This document shows positions 56,957-64,000 of a stretch of DNA of 64,000 nt, piece after piece. Positions within the stretch are counted from its first letter, which is position 1; each line of letters opens with the position of its first letter. A program made the position numbers and the translations under genes. The notes under the pieces are model-generated. The model worked only from the letters and a program-made list of their open reading frames with translations, ran no database searches and had not been told where the DNA came from. The DNA comes from a virus. The stretch covers positions 1-64,000 of the IMG/VR virus record IMGVR_UViG_3300025168_000071. The stretch is one strand, 5' to 3'.

Positions 56957-57220
56957 TTAAAAAGTTATGCCTTTATTGAGGCAGCGCTTCTTAATCTTAA
57001 TTAGTGCTTGGGATTCTATCTGTTTTACTCTTGCAAAAGAAATCCCTAAACGTTCCGCAACTTCCCTTAATGTCATCCGTCCGTGTTCATAAATCGCCAC
57101 TAAAGTACAGTTACGGTCATCTGGGAAATCTATCCAGTATTTGCAATCCGACTCGCCGCAGCTAGTTTTATTTCGCATACATATGCGTGAGCACTCTCGT
57201 AATCCGTCGTAGTTTCTCAT
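56957..57220 (-). CDS. Sigma-70 region 4 protein
   Basis: 87 aa. Residues ~38-78 (CTLVAIYEHGRMTLREVAER then LGISFARVKQIESQALIKIK) are a sigma region 4 helix-turn-helix. The N-terminal 38 residues carry five Cys (C10, C14, C21, C26, C38), a possible zinc site. Region 2 is absent, so it may redirect host RNA polymerase at -35 boxes rather than act as a full sigma factor. Confidence 0.75.
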   Translation of the reverse strand: MRNYDGLRECSRICMRNKTSCGESDCKYWIDFPDDRNCTLVAIYEHGRMTLREVAERLGISFARVKQIESQALIKIKKRCLNKGITF

Positions 57221-57516
57221 AGCTCGGGACCTTCCTGCTCAATTAAATCAAAGATGTTATCTACATCATCTTCCGAAAGTCCAAAATCTCTAATTTTTTG
57301 AGACCCGATTTTTTCGAGTTTTTCGGATTTAGCTCTCTTCTCCTTTGATTTGTAAGAGACGTCATTCGCGTATTCGACTATTCTAGGGTCGTCATTGATA
57401 AGACCGCTGACGACATGCCTAAAGAACGCTGCTTGTGTTATTCGAAGATATTTCAGCTTCAATACAAGCTGTGCGTGGCGATGATCGTTCTCAGTGAAAA
57501 CTATGCGTTTGGTCAT
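57217..57516 (-). CDS. Hypothetical protein
   Basis: 99 aa from MTKRIVFTENDHRHAQLVLK, helical, with KSKEKRAKSEKLEKIG and an acidic C-terminus. An upstream ATG frame is less likely. ATGA overlap with the sigma-like gene. Confidence 0.6.
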   Translation of the reverse strand: MTKRIVFTENDHRHAQLVLKLKYLRITQAAFFRHVVSGLINDDPRIVEYANDVSYKSKEKRAKSEKLEKIGSQKIRDFGLSEDDVDNIFDLIEQEGPEL

Positions 57517-57541
57517 CTTTCCATATTCTTCGGCCGGCATA

Positions 57542-58582
57542 TTACCACTTCCTTCCTACTATATGGGTATGACTTTCTGATAACCCTGATGTAGTCTGTT
57601 TTATAAACTTAGCGCGGCTATGGAGACTATCAAGATCCTTGGCGCCCGAATAACTAAAGCCGGAGCGGATTCCAGTCTCTAAGTCGCGCAGGATGTCACC
57701 TACGGGACCTCGATAGGGAATCCGAGTAGCCACGCCCTCTTGGGAGTTATAGCGGCCGCGCCAACTGATTTGAGCTTCTTTGCTTGCCATGCCTCGATAG
57801 GACCTCCAGCGTACGCCATCGATGTCTTGGTAGGTATCTCCGGGGGCCTCGTCTGTGCCGGCGAGAAGTGAACCACACATAACTGCATCTGCTCCGGCGG
57901 CCAAAGCTTTCACAATATCACCACTCGTTCGGATGCCGCCATCAGCAACAATCTTAATATCCCTATCGGTCTGCGCACAATCTAATATTGTCTGTAAGCC
58001 CGGAAGGCCATGGCCTGTTTGAATGCGCGTTGAGCAGATTGAACCTCCACCGATATTGCATCGGGCTGAGTCGGCACCCCAATCGGCAAGGTCATTAATG
58101 CCTTCTAGGGTGGCAACGTTGCCTGCCATGATATGGAAGTGCTCGCCCAGCACCTTTCGAAGGGCGTATAGGGCTTTCTTCATTAAGACGTGGTGGCCAT
58201 GGGCTACGTCCACACAAATAAACTTAACGTGCTGTGCTCTCAGGGCCTGTGCTCTCTCTAAATAATCTCCCGAGACACCGAGGGCAGCACCTATATTAAT
58301 TTGATAGTACTTGTCACTACACATTGTTTTAGTAATGCCGACCAATCTCATTTGTTCTTCAATAGAGTTATACCGATGTATAATGGCGGCCCCGCCGGCG
58401 CGTTGCATAGCTATAGCCATACTAGACTCCGATACTGTGTCCATCGGCGATGCGAAAATGGGTAAAGTCAGGTTAAGACCGCTGCCCATGCGTGTACCTA
58501 TGTTTATGTCTGCCCGAGACTCAATCTCTGAATACTGGGGCACCAACAACACATCGTCGTACGATAATCCTTTCTTAATCAT
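57542..58582 (-). CDS. IMP dehydrogenase / GMP reductase family enzyme
   Basis: 346 aa TIM barrel. GLSYDDVLLVPQ start, ASPMDTVSESSMAIAM, the phosphate-binding/catalytic NIGGGSICSTRIQTG with the active Cys, DGGIRTSGDIVKAL and YRGMASKEAQ. CBS domains are absent, and the TGHG after the Cys loop recalls GMP reductase, so the direction of the purine reaction is open. It would adjust guanine nucleotide supply during infection. Confidence 0.9.
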   Translation of the reverse strand: MIKKGLSYDDVLLVPQYSEIESRADINIGTRMGSGLNLTLPIFASPMDTVSESSMAIAMQRAGGAAIIHRYNSIEEQMRLVGITKTMCSDKYYQINIGAALGVSGDYLERAQALRAQHVKFICVDVAHGHHVLMKKALYALRKVLGEHFHIMAGNVATLEGINDLADWGADSARCNIGGGSICSTRIQTGHGLPGLQTILDCAQTDRDIKIVADGGIRTSGDIVKALAAGADAVMCGSLLAGTDEAPGDTYQDIDGVRWRSYRGMASKEAQISWRGRYNSQEGVATRIPYRGPVGDILRDLETGIRSGFSYSGAKDLDSLHSRAKFIKQTTSGLSESHTHIVGRKW

Positions 58583-58946
58583 CTTTCTTTGTGCTCCGCT
58601 TCTTGGTGGGGGCGCGTCTCTTTTTGCCGGGGGGTGAATTCCTGTACGATTCCGAACGCTCCATCAGTTGCTCTTCAGTAACGGGGGAAGCCTCTTCGGA
58701 AGGTGGTGGGGGTGGTGGGGGAGCTGGCTGTGGGGGAGCTGGTTTCTTTCCAAAGTATTGCTCCAAGGTGAGCATAGCGCCCTCGTATTCAGCCAGCAGT
58801 CTAGCGTGCTTTGTTATTTCATCAACCAAACTTGTGTGGTCAGGAACCATCGTGGGGTTGGTGAGCAGCACATCTATGAGTGCCAAAGATTCAACAGCTT
58901 TTGCCTGTAAGGTGGCACGTGCTGCCGTATAAAGTTTAATATTCAT
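58575..58946 (-). CDS. Helical protein with proline-rich tail
   Basis: 123 aa. Helical ~70 residues, then PAPPQPAPPPPPPPSEE and a Lys/Arg-rich end (GKKRRAPTKKRSTKKDD). The tail suggests a disordered DNA- or protein-binding region. Confidence 0.6.
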   Translation of the reverse strand: MNIKLYTAARATLQAKAVESLALIDVLLTNPTMVPDHTSLVDEITKHARLLAEYEGAMLTLEQYFGKKPAPPQPAPPPPPPPSEEASPVTEEQLMERSESYRNSPPGKKRRAPTKKRSTKKDD

Positions 58947-59311
58947 TTTGATTTTCTCCTTTGATCTTCGATGAATTTTCTAATATCTGAGACTTCATAC
59001 CATGTGTCATCATTCGGTTCCTCTGGCTCAGACATCAGACGAATGCGTGGGTTGCTACCCACCTTCATAAAACAAATTGCCGGGACTCCTCTGAAATTTA
59101 AGATGTTCTCAATCTCGGGATAATCTTCGACATTGAAGGCGTAAAAGTACACTTCGTCATCAAATTCTTCAGACAGTTCCTCGTATCGTTCCTTCAATGA
59201 ATGACAATAGTGGCAGCCGTTGCTGTAGAATTTGACTGCAAGGGCGGCTTCCTCTTTTATTTTGCCTGACAAAAGTATTTGCAGGGCCTTCTTGCTCAAC
59301 CTTTCAGCCAT
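58943..59311 (-). CDS. Thioredoxin-fold protein
   Basis: 122 aa from MAERLSKKALQILLSG; a longer frame overlaps upstream coding. FYSNGCHYCHSLKERYEEL has the C33-HY-C36 active site and RGVPAICFM the cis-proline. Likely a disulfide oxidoreductase, for instance for phage ribonucleotide reductase, which is not in the window. Confidence 0.85.
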   Translation of the reverse strand: MAERLSKKALQILLSGKIKEEAALAVKFYSNGCHYCHSLKERYEELSEEFDDEVYFYAFNVEDYPEIENILNFRGVPAICFMKVGSNPRIRLMSEPEEPNDDTWYEVSDIRKFIEDQRRKSK

Positions 59312-59498
59312 TCTTGTCTCCCTGTTTTTCAGAACCGGTATAGGCTCGCTCGACTTCTTCTGTATCAAGGCCCAATGTCTTTAGGACGCTGGTTACCTCC
59401 TCGGTAATATCCTCGGAGTCCGGCACTTCCCAGACATCATGTGTCTGGATAGGTGTTAGTAGCCTACTGATCAGTGACTTTTTCAATTTCTTGCTCAT
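59304..59498 (-). CDS. Small hypothetical protein
   Basis: 64 aa: MSKKLKKSLISRLLTPIQTH then acidic helix. Overlaps both neighbours. Unknown. Confidence 0.55.
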   Translation of the reverse strand: MSKKLKKSLISRLLTPIQTHDVWEVPDSEDITEEVTSVLKTLGLDTEEVERAYTGSEKQGDKNG

Positions 59499-59739
59499 GG
59501 TTTTTTAATACCTCCTTTGTTGTTTCAATGCATTCAGGGCAGAAGAGACGAACCGCCTCTTGTTTTACCACCACATTCCAAGAGAATACCATATCTCGGT
59601 CCTTCTTGTCAAATGATTTCTGACAAGCGCTACACTGCTCGGGAAGCTTCCCAAACAACTGGACCTGATCGGCCATTGCTTGTTCGGCATCGCCGGAGCG
59701 GCGCTTGCGCTCTACGTCTCTTCGGTGCTTCCTACTCAT
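59464..59739 (-). CDS. Small zinc-ribbon protein
   Basis: 91 aa. Basic start RKHRRDVERKRRSGD, then C36-SA-C39 (EQCSACQKSFDKKD) and C67-PE-C70 (LFCPEC). Resembles phage zinc proteins described as hypothetical. Possibly transcription related, not proven. Confidence 0.65.
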   Translation of the reverse strand: MSRKHRRDVERKRRSGDAEQAMADQVQLFGKLPEQCSACQKSFDKKDRDMVFSWNVVVKQEAVRLFCPECIETTKEVLKNHEQEIEKVTDQ

Positions 59740-60221
59740 TTAACAAGCATCACTCCCAATTGTGGCATGTCTCGCTGTGCCTTTTCCTTCTTAAATACTA
59801 TCACGGCGGACGGAAATGGGGCACTGTTTTCCCCGTTGCCAAACTTAAGCCTCCCTTTCACAAAGTAGATCGCGTGAGCCTTCATGACATAATCATGCCA
59901 GTACCGTGTGTCAGTGCGGGCTGGGATAAGTGCAACCACCATGGTTTCTTCCTTCTGGCCTTCTTCGTACGCCTTTTTAATCCAGTGCTTGATCACTCGG
60001 CCATAAGGAGGGTTCATAAACACCTTATTTCCTGACCAATCTTGCTTGAGGCCATCCTCTGTTTCCGTAAACCTATTCTTAACCTTATAATTCGAATCAT
60101 TAGTGCAGGGGTCTAGTGTAAATTCTCCAAACGTTGCTTCCAACTGGTCGAAGAAGTGTTGGGGTGTTGCCCACTCTAATGATTTAGAGCTGAACATTGC
60201 ATCTTGTGTTGCCTTATCCAT
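59736..60221 (-). CDS. Phage-type N6-adenine DNA methyltransferase (Dam)
   Basis: 161 aa from MDKATQDAMFSSKSLEWATP. WATPQHFFDQL, FTLDPCTND, FMNPPYGRVIKHWI (NPPY catalytic) and ALIPARTDTRYWHDYV are all typical of the phage Dam family. It methylates phage DNA, protecting it or marking it. The ATG overlaps the end of the ParB-like gene. Confidence 0.9.
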   Translation of the reverse strand: MDKATQDAMFSSKSLEWATPQHFFDQLEATFGEFTLDPCTNDSNYKVKNRFTETEDGLKQDWSGNKVFMNPPYGRVIKHWIKKAYEEGQKEETMVVALIPARTDTRYWHDYVMKAHAIYFVKGRLKFGNGENSAPFPSAVIVFKKEKAQRDMPQLGVMLVK

Positions 60222-61363
60222 TATCCCACCTTCTTGTAGTCGCGCTTCATGAAATCCCACTCGTAGGCTTCGGTCTCATCGCGGTCCATCTGTTTCACAA
60301 ACATTACATGAGTTGGTTGGGGCATTCCTGCACCCACAACATTCACGTTGTTGTTCCACGCAGTCAATTGCTTGATTGCGCTCTGTCGATATTGTTTGAC
60401 AGTCTCGGTAGACGTCACGGTCGCATCAATAGTTTTGCCGGCGCGCAATACTAGGATGCCAAACTTGCGAACGGGCGTCCATTGCCCCTTCGCATACCAG
60501 TGTCCAATCAGCTTCTCGCGAATCTTGCCGTGTCGAGTAGAGCAGCTAATCTTGAACAGGTCATCTTCGGGTTCGGTCCAGTTTGTATCGGGCCAGTACT
60601 TCTGTAGATTCTTCTCAATTTGGTCATCATCTGGCATCGGCAGTGAGGCGCCTCGGTGGTCTGCGAATGCGGCATTGATAATGCGCCCCCTGTAGCGACT
60701 CTGACTTTCGTGGCCAAAGTCTGGTGAGACCTCATTGACGAGCCATTCGCTAGCCCATTCTTTAATTTGAGGGAGTTCCCACTTGATTGCGAGCGGATTC
60801 ACTTCACACTCTAACTCATACGCAGTCTCAAGCTGGCATGGATAATCAATAATGGCCACCTCATCGCGCACCGTGTTCTGCTGTTTGTTCCCCATGCGAG
60901 CTAGCCGGTGAGCTACAGCGCGCTTCTGGGAGTCCTTCATGCTCGGCGTGCCAATCAACACAACATCACAGCGTGAAGTGAGGCCTTCGCTGATTGCCTT
61001 TTCGTGGGCGCGAATACGCTTGTTGCCCACAAAGACAAAGACTTCTCCATTGGACATCCTCATCCCAATAAGAATGCGTTGGGGTGCCTTCTTGAGGACA
61101 TAGAACTCTTGATAATAGTCCTTGATTCCCTGCTCGTTGTTCGCTCGGGTCTGGAAGAACTTGTAGTGTGGGGATGTTCGGGCGCCCAATTTGTCACAAT
61201 CGTATCCAGCCAGAATCTCTATCTCGTAGTTCCCTTCTTCGATTTCTTGCCATACCTTGCGCTGGCGGTCGTCAGTATCAACCGAGGGATCATTATAACC
61301 CAGCTTGTTGATGTGGTTTAGCGCTTCTACATAATAGCGCTGGTCTTTTACTTCATTTAACAT
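60221..61363 (-). CDS. ParB-like protein
   Basis: 380 aa. VFVFVGNKRIRAHEKAISEG resembles ParB motif GhhRleA, and DSQKRAVAHRLARMGNKQQN the following helix. The C-terminal half is unrecognised. Coupled to the Dam gene by one-base overlap, suggesting DNA modification or segregation-type function. Weak assignment. Confidence 0.55.
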   Translation of the reverse strand: MLNEVKDQRYYVEALNHINKLGYNDPSVDTDDRQRKVWQEIEEGNYEIEILAGYDCDKLGARTSPHYKFFQTRANNEQGIKDYYQEFYVLKKAPQRILIGMRMSNGEVFVFVGNKRIRAHEKAISEGLTSRCDVVLIGTPSMKDSQKRAVAHRLARMGNKQQNTVRDEVAIIDYPCQLETAYELECEVNPLAIKWELPQIKEWASEWLVNEVSPDFGHESQSRYRGRIINAAFADHRGASLPMPDDDQIEKNLQKYWPDTNWTEPEDDLFKISCSTRHGKIREKLIGHWYAKGQWTPVRKFGILVLRAGKTIDATVTSTETVKQYRQSAIKQLTAWNNNVNVVGAGMPQPTHVMFVKQMDRDETEAYEWDFMKRDYKKVG

Positions 61364-61855
61364 TTACTTTCCTTTTGTGTTTGTGTTATTTGTATTGTTA
61401 TCGGTGCTTCCGAGGGCACCGTCACCTCGATTACTAATGGTCATTGGGTAATCATATAGGTTTCCCACAGTCTCTTGCGGCCTAAAATGTACAACCGGGA
61501 GAAGAACTACCTGTGCAATTTTATCGCCGGGCTGGACGTCCTGTGGCTCTCGACCCACGTTGTGTAGGTTGATGAAGACCTCGCCTTCGTAGCCCGAGTC
61601 GATTACACATGCACCAACAAGTAGGCTTTTCTTAGCGGCATTGCCTGAACGGTTCTTTACCTCCAGCATGTAGCCATGTGGCACACCAAACTTAAGGCCC
61701 GTCGGCAAGATAACCGAGTCGCCGGGTACGACGCTAACGGGTTCACGAATGTCTCCCCACTGCGGGGAATAGAACACGTCCAAACCAGCATCCGAGGGAT
61801 TAGCTCGGTCAGGAGTGTGTACATCTTCGTGAGTCTTTTGATATTCTAAGATCAT
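61364..61855 (-). CDS. dut: dUTPase
   Basis: 163 aa with all five trimeric dUTPase motifs: SDAGLDVF, KNRSGNA, GACVIDSGYEGEVF, GDKIAQVVL and NRGDGALGST. Hydrolyses dUTP to dUMP, limiting uracil in DNA and feeding dTMP synthesis. The Asn/Thr tail is disordered. Confidence 0.95.
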   Translation of the reverse strand: MILEYQKTHEDVHTPDRANPSDAGLDVFYSPQWGDIREPVSVVPGDSVILPTGLKFGVPHGYMLEVKNRSGNAAKKSLLVGACVIDSGYEGEVFINLHNVGREPQDVQPGDKIAQVVLLPVVHFRPQETVGNLYDYPMTISNRGDGALGSTDNNTNNTNTKGK

Positions 61856-62118
61856 TACTCTTCACCCTCCTTAGCGTCAGTGCCGGAAAAAGTATTGAAG
61901 TTATCTACAATCTCATCAATATCATATTTTCCCTGAAACAATCTAAACGCCTTTACCGCTGACCGGATCTCGTCTGCGCTGAGCCATGAGTTCTCCTTGA
62001 ACTCTTGGCGCAGATCGCGCTTCTGCTCCTTGTATGGTTCCATAGCTTCTTCAATAGCTTTAAGTGAACGGATGTATTCCTTCACGTAACGCTTCTTCTC
62101 TTCATGTGTGTTGGCCAT
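61855..62118 (-). CDS. Small helical protein
   Basis: 87 aa: YVKEYIRSLKAIEEAMEPYK then EQKRDLRQEFKENSWLSADE. A distant resemblance to GapR-like DNA-binding helices is possible but weak. One-base overlap with dUTPase start. Confidence 0.55.
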   Translation of the reverse strand: MANTHEEKKRYVKEYIRSLKAIEEAMEPYKEQKRDLRQEFKENSWLSADEIRSAVKAFRLFQGKYDIDEIVDNFNTFSGTDAKEGEE

Positions 62119-62141
62119 TAAGCCCTCCTTTATTCTTTATT

Positions 62142-62170
62142 ATAATAACAAACTTGAAGCCGAATGTCAA
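62142..62170 (-). promoter_or_regulatory. Sigma-70-like promoter
   Basis: TTGACA, 17 bp, TATTAT on the minus strand, before the gene ending at 61855 and the dUTPase operon. Confidence 0.65.
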
Positions 62171-62177
62171 TAGTTTT

Positions 62178-62903
62178 TTATAAAATTCTTTCGCCGAATA
62201 GCTGAAAAATAAACTGTTTGACGAGGTTATCCTTATCCACGATGTCATCTCGCTCGGCGAACATGTAGTTGTAGCTTTGCATTTGTGTTGTGATGAGATT
62301 TTGTAGTACATCTATCTCTCTTTTCATCCACTTCAGCTGCTGCCGGTAGTTTTTTGGTAACGGCACTTTGAGCTTCTCTGCATAATCTATCAACAGAAAG
62401 TATTGAGATTCTTCAAGTGCTGTCTTAGCTTTGGTAAACATAATCTCGTATTCTTTCTTTTCTTCATCAGTTAAATCTGCAGTTGCTACTTTATCTGGGT
62501 GGAGCTTTTGTGCCAATTTCTTAAATAGCTTAGTAAAAACCTCGTGCATTTCTTTTTCATCTGCACTGGTGGTGGAGTCTTTTGTCCCCACCTCGGGTTG
62601 TTCTGAGCCGGCTTCGCCGTCATATAATATTATCTCTGTCGAGCCGGCGTAATCTGATGTCTTTCTTTTGTTTGTTTCGCGGAGATGTTCAGCGTGTTCT
62701 GCGAAAGCTTTATCTCGATGGGCGGCGCTTCCTCTGTTGAGTTCTTCAATGTCTACTTTGTGTCTTTTACAAAAATCTTCATAGTGTGCCTGAAATTCAG
62801 GCGCCATCTCTTCACTAATTTGTTGTACGATCCCCAACTCTTCGTGCATGTAGCGCAATTGGTTGACGATCTTACGCCATTTAAGTTTCTGGGAAGCTGA
62901 CAC
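62178..62903 (-). CDS. J-domain-like protein
   Basis: 241 aa. LFKKLAQKLHPDKVATADLT then EEKKEYEIMFTKAKTALEES contains the HPD motif with the flanking helices of a J domain (about residues 120-180). A helical N-terminus and C-terminal helix surround it. Predicted to stimulate host DnaK. With GroEL it forms a phage chaperone set. Confidence 0.7.
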   Translation of the reverse strand: MSASQKLKWRKIVNQLRYMHEELGIVQQISEEMAPEFQAHYEDFCKRHKVDIEELNRGSAAHRDKAFAEHAEHLRETNKRKTSDYAGSTEIILYDGEAGSEQPEVGTKDSTTSADEKEMHEVFTKLFKKLAQKLHPDKVATADLTDEEKKEYEIMFTKAKTALEESQYFLLIDYAEKLKVPLPKNYRQQLKWMKREIDVLQNLITTQMQSYNYMFAERDDIVDKDNLVKQFIFQLFGERIL

Positions 62904-62932
62904 ATCGATTACCTCGCTGTACTAACTATGTC

Positions 62933-63538
62933 CTACTTGAAGTCAAACTTAACACTGGCAGTAATTTTTAATGCCGGGATGTGTGCATGGTTAACAAGAT
63001 TGTGCCGGCGGGCCTCATCAATGTCAAGAAACCAGTCGGCATGACCCTTCTCGTGGACAGCGTCTAAGAAGTAATTCTTATGATGGCCACAATTCTCAGC
63101 CATCATCTGATAAACCTTTTTATTGAGGCGGTCGACTTCTTCAGCATCGGCTTTGATCTCTTCAACTTTCCCCCACCCCATTGAGCTAACATCGTGAATC
63201 ATTAATGTAGCGTCGGGATCCATATAACGATGACCTTCGCTACCAAAGCTGAATAAGATGGCGCCGCATGACATAGCTTTCCCCTGTACAATAGTAGCCA
63301 CTGGTATATTGGAGTGTTTGATGTCAGAAATCATGGACATCAAACTATACACTTGGCCACCGTAACTATCGATTATAATAGGGACAATCGGCTGGCCCGT
63401 ATTCTGGGCCTTCGACATTTTAGTGCTGAACTCGTTCGCAGCACTCTCATCAAACTTTCTAACTCTAATGACCATCGGAAGGTCATCAATTAGCTCTTTC
63501 TCTTTTAAGAGCGGACTAAAGAATTTCATTACTTTCAT
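62933..63538 (-). CDS. ClpP-like protease, complete triad
   Basis: 201 aa. DSYGGQVYSLMSM, GKAMSCGAILFSFG (S90), LMIHDV (H115) and DWFLDIDEA (D168) keep all three catalytic residues. No N-terminal signal. It may join with host ClpX/ClpA or process phage proteins. More complete than the second copy at 55.2 kb. Confidence 0.85.
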   Translation of the reverse strand: MKVMKFFSPLLKEKELIDDLPMVIRVRKFDESAANEFSTKMSKAQNTGQPIVPIIIDSYGGQVYSLMSMISDIKHSNIPVATIVQGKAMSCGAILFSFGSEGHRYMDPDATLMIHDVSSMGWGKVEEIKADAEEVDRLNKKVYQMMAENCGHHKNYFLDAVHEKGHADWFLDIDEARRHNLVNHAHIPALKITASVKFDFK

Positions 63539-63543
63539 GTTGT

Positions 63544-64000
63544 TTACCCCAGTTGTTTAAACGACTTTCCTACGGCATAGGTGGAGAATCCCCACTGTTC
63601 ATCGTATTTCAGACGTGCCATATATGGTCGGTTTAAGTATATACGATCCTTCTCGGGTTTAATACCCCAACATCTAATCTTTGTTGACTGATTGTTTGAA
63701 TCGATGACCTCTACGATCCAGTAAAGCTTACCGTTCTTCGTCTTCTTTGGTATGATCTTGCGAGGAATAAACCAGCACAAGAAAAGATCCGGGTCAAACT
63801 CAGAGATAGGTGGAACACCCTTCTCCTTGAGACGTTCGACTGTGGCCTGTTTGATCACCAAGTTAAGCGGGAAAACGCCAGTTAAATCTGACTTAAACTG
63901 GATGATCTCCTCCTCACTAAAGTCTCCCTCTGGCCTGAATGTCTCGATGTTATCGCCGAAGCGCTTAAGGTTCTTGGGCCTGTCTACAATACATGCAGAC
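63544..64000 (-). CDS. C-terminal part of DnaE-like DNA polymerase, 5' end outside window
   Basis: The frame continues beyond the right edge (SACIVDRPKNLKRFGDN at the border). The last ~150 residues, GKLYWIVEVIDSNNQSTKIR then KPEKDRIYLNRPYMARLKYD and GFSTYAVGKSF, look like the OB-fold C-terminal end of a DNA polymerase III alpha-type enzyme. The catalytic domain lies outside, so the identification is tentative. Confidence 0.6.
   Translation of the reverse strand, partial: SACIVDRPKNLKRFGDNIETFRPEGDFSEEEIIQFKSDLTGVFPLNLVIKQATVERLKEKGVPPISEFDPDLFLCWFIPRKIIPKKTKNGKLYWIVEVIDSNNQSTKIRCWGIKPEKDRIYLNRPYMARLKYDEQWGFSTYAVGKSFKQLG

Overview
The window looks like part of a large tailed-phage genome (Caudoviricetes), probably marine. 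Nearly every supportable gene, all five tRNAs and nearly all promoters lie on the minus strand, tightly packed with ATGA or 14-nt overlaps. Phage hallmarks are a dUTPase, a phage-type Dam methyltransferase, a fibre-like protein, prohead-core-like acidic proteins, a phage GroEL, two ClpP-like proteases and the C-terminal part of what looks like a DnaE-type DNA polymerase. The host cannot be read from the sequence. The promoters are ordinary bacterial sigma-70 type (TTGACA-17-TATAAT), and one lipoprotein (16.5-18.1 kb) resembles proteins common in predatory and myxobacterial deltaproteobacteria.

Right to left, which is the direction of transcription. 64-56 kb is the replication and nucleotide block: DnaE-like end, ClpP-like protease, J-domain protein, dUTPase, ParB-like protein with Dam methylase, thioredoxin, IMPDH/GMPR, a sigma region 4 protein and an acidic core-like protein. 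56-49.5 kb holds a second ClpP-like protease, a 564-aa protein, GroEL with its own promoter, a D12-methylase-like protein, a 4-TM protein and a cupin. 49.5-44.8 kb is a giant 1293-aa protein with a serine protease behind it. 44-41.2 kb has small genes and a nucleotidyltransferase. 41.2-39.3 kb is a tRNA island (Leu-UAA, Lys-UUU, Arg-UCU, Ile-UAU, Met/Ile-CAU) with a PD-(D/E)XK nuclease and micro-peptides.

39.2-20 kb is an accessory region of many short genes in one- to seven-gene units. It has three striking regularities. (1) Seventeen promoters share one architecture: two TTGACA-like boxes exactly 11 bp apart, a -35 TTGAC box 14-15 bp further on, a 17-bp spacer and a TATAAT-like -10. (2) A paralogous family of 47-90 aa proteins starting (M/V)(Q/K)VGDLV is arranged in tandem with an invariant 14-nt overlap, so one short DNA seam encodes the end of one gene, the ribosome binding site and the start of the next. 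(3) Upstream stop codons are often the TGA inside a promoter TTGACA box. A MoxR-type ATPase and a VWA metallopeptidase-like protein, a known partner pair, lie in the middle.

20-15 kb holds small genes, a VWA lipoprotein, a secreted serine protease and a Nudix hydrolase. 15-1 kb is a block of virion or internal-protein character. Eight or nine unrelated proteins (HAD phosphatase, protein kinase-like, DnaQ-like exonuclease, Nudix, a second giant protein and others) begin with the same short N-terminal tag, MKLLxENWRxYLNE or a recognisable variant. By analogy with the T4 capsid-targeting sequence, cleaved after (L/I)xE by the prohead protease, I infer that these enzymes are packaged into the head and perhaps injected. 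The tag is nearly identical at DNA level in several genes, which suggests it moves as a cassette.

The most interesting candidates are this tagged enzyme set, the seam-linked module arrays, the three-box promoter regulon, and the pair of giant paralogues each associated with a secreted serine protease.
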